This document shows, in pieces, positions 59,683 through 64,000 of a stretch of 64,000 bases of DNA (positions are counted from its first letter, which is position 1; every line of letters starts with the position of its first letter). This DNA comes from Cerasicoccus frondis (lineage in GTDB: Bacteria; Verrucomicrobiota; Verrucomicrobiia; Opitutales; Cerasicoccaceae): assembly GCA_031296915.1 (NCBI GenBank), contig JAVDPC010000019.1, positions 1 to 64,000 on the forward strand, written 5' to 3'. The position numbers and the translations under genes are program-made. Below the pieces are notes generated by a model. That model was not told where the DNA came from and did not search any database. It worked only from the letters and a program-made list of their open reading frames with translations.

Positions 59683-60069
59683 GATAATGTAGCGCTTCAT
59701 CAGGTGGGCAACATCGTCAATCCCCTTGGCCAGCCAGATCACGCCTCTGGTGATTGCTTCCTCACCTTTGCTTATTTGCGAATAATCCAGAACCCATGTC
59801 GGCTCTACAGAGTTTAAATTAATTCGATATGCAGATATCAAGTGAATTAATTTTTCCGCATGATTCAGGTTCGCCATATAACCGTCAATATCCGTAGAGA
59901 CTATAAGCCCTATCCAGTCATCTAAGGTTTCAATTAACTTAAATCGGTCAACGTGCGTCGAGCTCTCTGAGCAAAAGCTCAAAAAACGGTAATCTGCATC
60001 CAGTTCATAGGCTATGGACTCTACGATACCATCTGACTGATATATCTTGCGGTGTTGATAAAACTCCAT
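59680..60069 (-). CDS. Hypothetical protein ending within the hairpin repeat
   Basis: A 129-residue soluble protein (MEFYQHRKIYQSDGIVESIA, later RGVIWLAKGIDDVAHLMKR) of unknown family; composition looks normal for a real gene and it is rather AT-rich compared with its neighbours. Its stop codon TAG is part of the terminal repeat at 59620-59682, so the original 3' end may have been altered by insertion of the repeat. I would call it real but possibly truncated. Confidence 0.5.
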   Translation of the reverse strand: MEFYQHRKIYQSDGIVESIAYELDADYRFLSFCSESSTHVDRFKLIETLDDWIGLIVSTDIDGYMANLNHAEKLIHLISAYRINLNSVEPTWVLDYSQISKGEEAITRGVIWLAKGIDDVAHLMKRYII

Positions 60070-60424
60070 CGATTGAGCAATTTGCCCTATGCTCTAGCAG
60101 TGGAGTTTGAAAAACAAACCATCAAACCCATCCGAAATACGGGATTTGAAAATTTGACTTTAGTGCTTCGATATGGCATTTTAGCAAATCAATTGCTATC
60201 ACAACAAGCCCTTTAGAATCCCACACAGACCATTATTATGAAGTGCCAATAACATTGGCTATCCACAACCCATTAAGACTATATTCATATTGTAACCTCT
60301 AATTATTATTAGGCAAGCACTGCTTATGTTTAACTTTTAGGTGCAATATTCATGAAGCGTTATTGAATCAGTCAGACGCTTTACGGTTGCAAGTACGAGG
60401 TGGGCGAGCTTGCATTTCGGATCA
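60070..60424. other. AT-rich intergenic region
   Basis: About 350 bases between the hypothetical gene and the glycosyltransferase gene; AT-rich with no open frame of note. It should contain the promoter for the glycosyltransferase pair. I see no other structure. Confidence 0.5.
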
Positions 60425-61426
60425 ATGCCACGTGTGAGTGTCATCATCCCCTGCTACAATGCTGAGAAGTATCTGGAGGCTGCCATCGAGAGCGTATTCA
60501 GCCAGGATTACGACTCGTTCGAATGCTTGGTGGTTGACGATGGCAGCAAAGACCAATCCCGACAAATTGCAGAGCGACTGGCGCAACGCCACGACTCCTT
60601 GAAAGTCATTTCCAAGGACAACGGCGGTCGGGCCTCTGCGATAAATTACGGTGTCCAGCATGCTTCACCAAACGCGGAATACTTGGTTTTTTTCGACGCA
60701 GACGATCTCCTGCAAACTGACTTCCTGACCCAAACCGTCCAATACCTGGACGATCATCCTCAAGCCTGCGCGGCAATGACTTGCTTTTGGGAACAGTTTT
60801 CATCGGATGGCGATTTACGGCCTGGGGTTCGATCTCGTTTTATCCCGGCATGGCCGATGCCTCACAATTTGCGCGAAACGCGGTCTGTCACGCCATTCAT
60901 CGCCTTCTACTGCGCCACGGGCCAAGGCCCCTTCGCCCTGATTCGCCGCAAAGCCTTTGACCAGACGACTGGCTTCGAGGAACGCCTGAATCAGCATGGC
61001 GTGCATGGCCATGAAGACACCGATCTTTATTGCCAGCTTTCGGCGCATGGAGAAGTCCATCACCTCAGCGAGCGACTCTACATCAAGCGCACGCACAATG
61101 ATAACGTCACCAAAACACGAGACATGGGCTATGGCCGGTTCCGTGATATCTGGGACAAGAAGCTGTCTCAACACATTTCCGACGCCCATGCAATCAAGCT
61201 GATTCGCGCCTATTACCACCGAATACATCAACCACTGCGCTCGATCAAGGTCGGCGTCAAAGCGACTAAACAATTCTGCGCCAAACCATCACTTGGTTCG
61301 CTGCGTTGGGCCTTTCACCTAATGCGTCCAGCGCTCTTCTTACCCTTTAACCTGCTGTGGTACTGGCTCTGTTTTTTGCCTGCCCTGAAGCAATTTGATC
61401 AACAAACTGTCCGCATATTTCGATGA
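60425..61426 (+). CDS. Family 2 glycosyltransferase
   Basis: A 333-residue GT2 enzyme. The nucleotide-sugar site is VSVIIPCYNAEKYLEAAIES at 4-23, with SFECLVVDDGSKDQSRQIAE and the metal-binding DxD-type strand YLVFFDADDLLQTDF. The acceptor half has the GHEDTDLYCQLSAHGEVHHL region with the catalytic-base ED. A terminal hydrophobic stretch (LFLPFNLLWYWLCFLPALKQ) suggests membrane association. ATG 60425 (MPRVSVII) is chosen over a TTG 15 bases earlier. It overlaps the next gene by 4 bases; together they probably build and modify a surface glycan. Confidence 0.88.
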   Translation: MPRVSVIIPCYNAEKYLEAAIESVFSQDYDSFECLVVDDGSKDQSRQIAERLAQRHDSLKVISKDNGGRASAINYGVQHASPNAEYLVFFDADDLLQTDFLTQTVQYLDDHPQACAAMTCFWEQFSSDGDLRPGVRSRFIPAWPMPHNLRETRSVTPFIAFYCATGQGPFALIRRKAFDQTTGFEERLNQHGVHGHEDTDLYCQLSAHGEVHHLSERLYIKRTHNDNVTKTRDMGYGRFRDIWDKKLSQHISDAHAIKLIRAYYHRIHQPLRSIKVGVKATKQFCAKPSLGSLRWAFHLMRPALFLPFNLLWYWLCFLPALKQFDQQTVRIFR

Positions 61427-62301
61427 TTGATTGGACGCAGGATGCATACTTCAACTGGTTCTCGCAGCAGGCGGGAGCCAGAATTTTCATTGTCGGCTAT
61501 CCTGGAAATCAGGGAGATAAATTGATTACGCTTGGCACGCAAAAGCTCCTGCAGAAGGTCGGATGCCAGGAAGTCGATTCGCCAGAAAAGGCAGACATTC
61601 ACGTCTATCCGGGCGGGAATATTTCGGTCTGGCGTTCGGACGTCAAGGCGCTCACCCATACAGTCGAAGCGGCTGGCCCAAACGTTCAATATGCGATTGG
61701 CCCCAGCGGCTTTCCAGCCTCCTTTTATTCACTGAGCCAGCCCTTGAACAATCCTGTGGTCAAGGCAGCCTTTGCCCGGGACCACGTCAGCCTTCGTCAA
61801 CTAAAGCGCTACACTTCACGCTCGGACATCCAAATCGGCTTGGCCCACGATCCAGCCTTTTATTTATCAGACGACATTTGGCTGGATGAGCTGCGCCGCA
61901 ATAGCACGAAGACTCACATTCTCGGGGCGTTTCGGCAAGACCGGGAGGGCGATCTGTACTGCCATCAACTGACGTCTAAAATTCTGCCGGTCATCCCCTA
62001 TCGGGCAAGCCGCTGGCTGTCGCAGAAATTAACACGCAAAGGCAATGTGGAGAAATTCCGCCAACTAACGGCGAACCGTTCCCAACCAGTCGTCTATCGA
62101 GACGCGTCCAACGCTTCTTATCAGGACTTCTTGTCACTGATCCAAAACGCAGCCGAAATCCATACCAACCGTCTGCATGTTTTTATTCTGGGGGCGATGC
62201 TCGGCAAACCAATCTTCGTCTACGACACCCCGGCTCACAAACTGGAAAACATCTATCGGGCGAGCATGGAGCCCTGGCTCCAAAACTGCGAATTCGTGTG
62301 A
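61423..62301 (+). CDS. Polysaccharide pyruvyl transferase family protein
   Basis: A 292-residue enzyme of the PS_pyruv_trans family, which transfers pyruvate from phosphoenolpyruvate to sugar residues as ketals. Motifs: ARIFIVGYPGNQGDKLITLG at 19-38 (family-type GNxGD), ADIHVYPGGNIS, YAIGPSGFPASFYSL, and the C-terminal AAEIHTNRLHVFILGAMLGK with the conserved TNRLH-G region. It starts 4 bases before the stop of the glycosyltransferase gene, so the two are translationally coupled. Function in exopolysaccharide decoration is inferred from this pairing. Confidence 0.85.
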   Translation: MIDWTQDAYFNWFSQQAGARIFIVGYPGNQGDKLITLGTQKLLQKVGCQEVDSPEKADIHVYPGGNISVWRSDVKALTHTVEAAGPNVQYAIGPSGFPASFYSLSQPLNNPVVKAAFARDHVSLRQLKRYTSRSDIQIGLAHDPAFYLSDDIWLDELRRNSTKTHILGAFRQDREGDLYCHQLTSKILPVIPYRASRWLSQKLTRKGNVEKFRQLTANRSQPVVYRDASNASYQDFLSLIQNAAEIHTNRLHVFILGAMLGKPIFVYDTPAHKLENIYRASMEPWLQNCEFV

Positions 62302-62345
62302 TGCAGCCGAAGCAATCATTTGCCTAAGCCAGCGACTACCCGACG

Positions 62346-63518
62346 TTATCCTTGGCGATTGCGGCGACGCCAAATAACCAACGCGAGCCCCGCGAATCCA
62401 ACCAGCATTGCGTAATGCTCTGGCTCCGGCACGGAGGTCGGATCGATGACCCGCATTGCGTGACTGAAGTTCGTGTAGAACCAAGTATCCTCCTGGAAAG
62501 GCAAGATCTCCACGCCCGGCGGCGCTAGCTCTCCGTTCGCATCCAAAATGGCCGGTAGATTGTCATGACTACTGATGACTAAGGGAATGTCCGAAGCGGA
62601 GCCATCTTCCAGCGTGCCATAAATCCCCAGCCACATAACGACATGGGAAATATACACCTCGTCTTGCTCATTATGGGAGAACATGAAGAGCAGGTCGCCA
62701 GGGCGGAACATGCCGATCAACCCCTGCAGCGACCCCGCCGCATTGGTATCACCGCTCACGTAATTCGGGCCATTGATGAAGCCAGGTTCGATGTATTCTC
62801 CATCTGGTGCGATAATCGGGTTGTTCGTGAGCGCGCCAACTTCCTCATCCCCCAGAGCACCGACGGCCGAAACCATCTGAATGCCGAGCGCCACGTTGTA
62901 AATGTAGGACGCGAAATTACTGCAATCAATGCCAGCCGTGCCTTTTCCGTATTCATCGAGCCAAGGATTGGGCATCGTCCCCCCGCCAGATACATTTAAT
63001 GGAGTCGTATCGCTTACCGGATTCCAGTCCCAATAATTCGGCGCGCCTTGCACTGAGGAATAGCCATGCGCGTAGGGGTTCCAAGTCGGGTTGTGGTGGT
63101 GCTGGTAGGGCGTGCCAATGAGACTGCTCGCCACACTGATCACCCGCTGCTGTTGATAAGTAACGGCATCCACGCCCAATGGAGCACTGGGAATCACGCC
63201 ACCGTTAATCACCTGCCGTGTAGGTAAGTTGAGCGTGTGCGCAGGCGTGTCAGTGCTGTAAAGCTGCGGAACCGACACCCCCCACTCCTTGCTGCTGCCT
63301 ACCCAGTTGGCGCTATTGTAATCATACCAATCGTCTGTCCCCGGCGTCGAATGCGCATTGACCAAGTCGATCCGCCCTGAAATATCCGCCGTCCAACTGC
63401 CTATATCCGCATCGAGCGTAATGGCATAGGGCGACGTATAACTCTGCCCGTGAACAACAACGGAAACCAAACCAACAATTCCTATCAAACAAACAGTAGC
63501 ACGCATGGGTATAATCAT
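62346..63518 (-). CDS. PEP-CTERM protein with an NlpC/P60-like domain
   Basis: A 390-residue exported protein. Signal peptide MIIPMRATVCLIGIVGLVSV (start 63518; 63506 also possible). The middle carries a cysteine-peptidase-like domain: catalytic-type C199 in GIDCSNFASYIYNVALG, then RPGDLLFMFSHNEQDEVYIS with the following HVVMWLG histidine, matching the C-H layout of NlpC/P60 peptidoglycan peptidases. The C-terminus is a PEP-CTERM signal, VPEPEHYAMLVGFAGLALVI followed by WRRRNRQG. A sorted cell-wall hydrolase is a rare combination; activity is inferred from motif only. Confidence 0.75.
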   Translation of the reverse strand: MIIPMRATVCLIGIVGLVSVVVHGQSYTSPYAITLDADIGSWTADISGRIDLVNAHSTPGTDDWYDYNSANWVGSSKEWGVSVPQLYSTDTPAHTLNLPTRQVINGGVIPSAPLGVDAVTYQQQRVISVASSLIGTPYQHHHNPTWNPYAHGYSSVQGAPNYWDWNPVSDTTPLNVSGGGTMPNPWLDEYGKGTAGIDCSNFASYIYNVALGIQMVSAVGALGDEEVGALTNNPIIAPDGEYIEPGFINGPNYVSGDTNAAGSLQGLIGMFRPGDLLFMFSHNEQDEVYISHVVMWLGIYGTLEDGSASDIPLVISSHDNLPAILDANGELAPPGVEILPFQEDTWFYTNFSHAMRVIDPTSVPEPEHYAMLVGFAGLALVIWRRRNRQG

Positions 63519-63668
63519 GAACGCTCCCCATTTTTCAGTCAAGAACACCCTAACCTCCTCCAATAAAATATTCAGCAGTCCATTGTGCGGGCGCTTTTCA
63601 TCAAAGGGTCAGGTCGTGCGTTCAAATCAAAGTAGTTGATTACGTCATTGTAAGCTTGTTCCACCCGC

Positions 63669-63698
63669 AAAAAAGCCGCCGGGATCATCCGGCGGCTT
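63669..63698 (-). terminator. Terminator of the gene at the window edge
   Basis: GCCGCCGG and CCGGCGGC form a perfect stem; on the minus strand a run of T follows. It ends transcription of the lysine-rich protein gene. Confidence 0.8.
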
Positions 63699-63723
63699 TC
63701 GCGTGAAAAGTATCAAGTTAAAG

Positions 63724-64000
63724 TTACTTCTTCTTTTTCTTGGAAACCTTAGATGCGGCCTTCTTGGCAGCCTTCTTAGCGGCAACCTTTTTTACGGCAG
63801 CTTGCTTCGGCTCTTCCTTTTTGGCTTCAACCTTCTTCGGAGCAGCCTTGGCTTCTTCTTTCTTCGGCTCAGCCTTCTTGACTTCAACCTTCGCAGGTTC
63901 GGCCTTGGCGGCAGGCTTGGCGGCTTCCTTGTTCACGACCGGAGCGGCAACCTTCTTAGCTACGGCGACCTTCTTCTCCTGCGTCGGGCCATCCTTCAGC
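63724..64000 (-). CDS. Lysine/alanine-rich protein, partial
   Basis: The open frame continues beyond the window; only the last 91 or so residues are seen. They are almost entirely K, A, E, P and V in repeating blocks (KVEVKKAEPKKEEAKAAPKK, AAVKKVAAKKAAKKAASKV) and end in KKKKK. Such histone-H1-like tails occur on nucleoid and ribosome-associated proteins in Verrucomicrobiota; which kind this is cannot be said without the N-terminus. The GTG at 63936 is internal and not a start. Confidence 0.6.
   Translation of the reverse strand, partial: LKDGPTQEKKVAVAKKVAAPVVNKEAAKPAAKAEPAKVEVKKAEPKKEEAKAAPKKVEAKKEEPKQAAVKKVAAKKAAKKAASKVSKKKKK

Noticed and set aside
1..64000. CRISPR arrays, tRNA and rRNA genes
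   Set aside because: I looked for regularly spaced direct repeats, for CCA-ended cloverleaf patterns and for conserved rRNA segments and found none; a tRNA with weak features could still be missed without a covariance search.

Overview
The window looks like a chromosomal segment of a marine-type Verrucomicrobiota bacterium, most likely class Opitutae (Puniceicoccales/Opitutales relatives). The grounds are a combination typical of that group: PEP-CTERM proteins with their own exosortase, LacI-type regulators beside prepilin-like proteins and glycoside hydrolases, large Ca-loop/FG-GAP secreted proteins, and dense short repeats. The assignment is inference; there is no rRNA, tRNA or CRISPR array here to confirm it.

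Layout. 1-979: no recognisable gene, but repeat remnants. 980-9635: an R2K-type ATP-grasp protein behind a small S4-like protein, a DUF1015 protein, a SMUG1-type uracil-DNA glycosylase divergent from an N-acetylmuramoyl-L-alanine amidase, a soluble GAF histidine kinase, an ArsR/SRPBCC operon with two matching palindromic operators, and glucokinase. 9745-19088: a membrane/flotillin operon made of a YqiJ-like OB-fold membrane protein, a coiled-coil-less mini-SPFH protein, a full flotillin and a 1824-residue AAA ATPase. A GxxExxY gene framed by 30-bp inverted repeats sits between the last two. 19313-26194: a secreted three-gene set, visibly more AT-rich: a pepsin-like double-DTG protein with RCC1 repeats, a modular FG-GAP protein ending in a type I dockerin, and a cohesin-domain protein.

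26228-35034: a polysaccharide-use locus. A PEP-CTERM protein, a LacI regulator, a prepilin-like protein, a GH2 beta-mannosidase and two tandem clan GH-A hydrolases share an 18-bp palindrome (CATTCTATACGTAGAATG and variants) found at four places, which defines a small LacI regulon. 35080-44097: M48 protease, a two-domain OlsF-like acyltransferase, a CPA2 antiporter with an RCK_C domain, an aspartyl/asparaginyl beta-hydroxylase and an exosortase-EpsI fusion. That fusion is the likely processing enzyme for the two PEP-CTERM proteins in the window. 44129-47736: small roadblock/LC7-like proteins around an AT-rich 1.2-kb gene desert.

47941-59499: mostly housekeeping genes (gpsA, FAD oxidoreductases, trmL, smpB, rpoZ, a CDF transporter, dtd, coaC), a sensor kinase and an OppA-like lipoprotein. 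59620-62301: a hairpin repeat that supplies the stop codon of a hypothetical gene, then a glycosyltransferase/pyruvyltransferase pair. 62346-64000: a PEP-CTERM protein with an NlpC/P60-like domain and the tail of a lysine/alanine-rich protein that runs off the edge.

A dispersed repeat with terminal inverted repeats (AGAGCATTTT...) recurs at 1-82, about 26549-26620, 35080-35245 and 59620-59682; it behaves like a MITE or REP family. All functional calls rest on motif and family recognition by eye; no database search was run.
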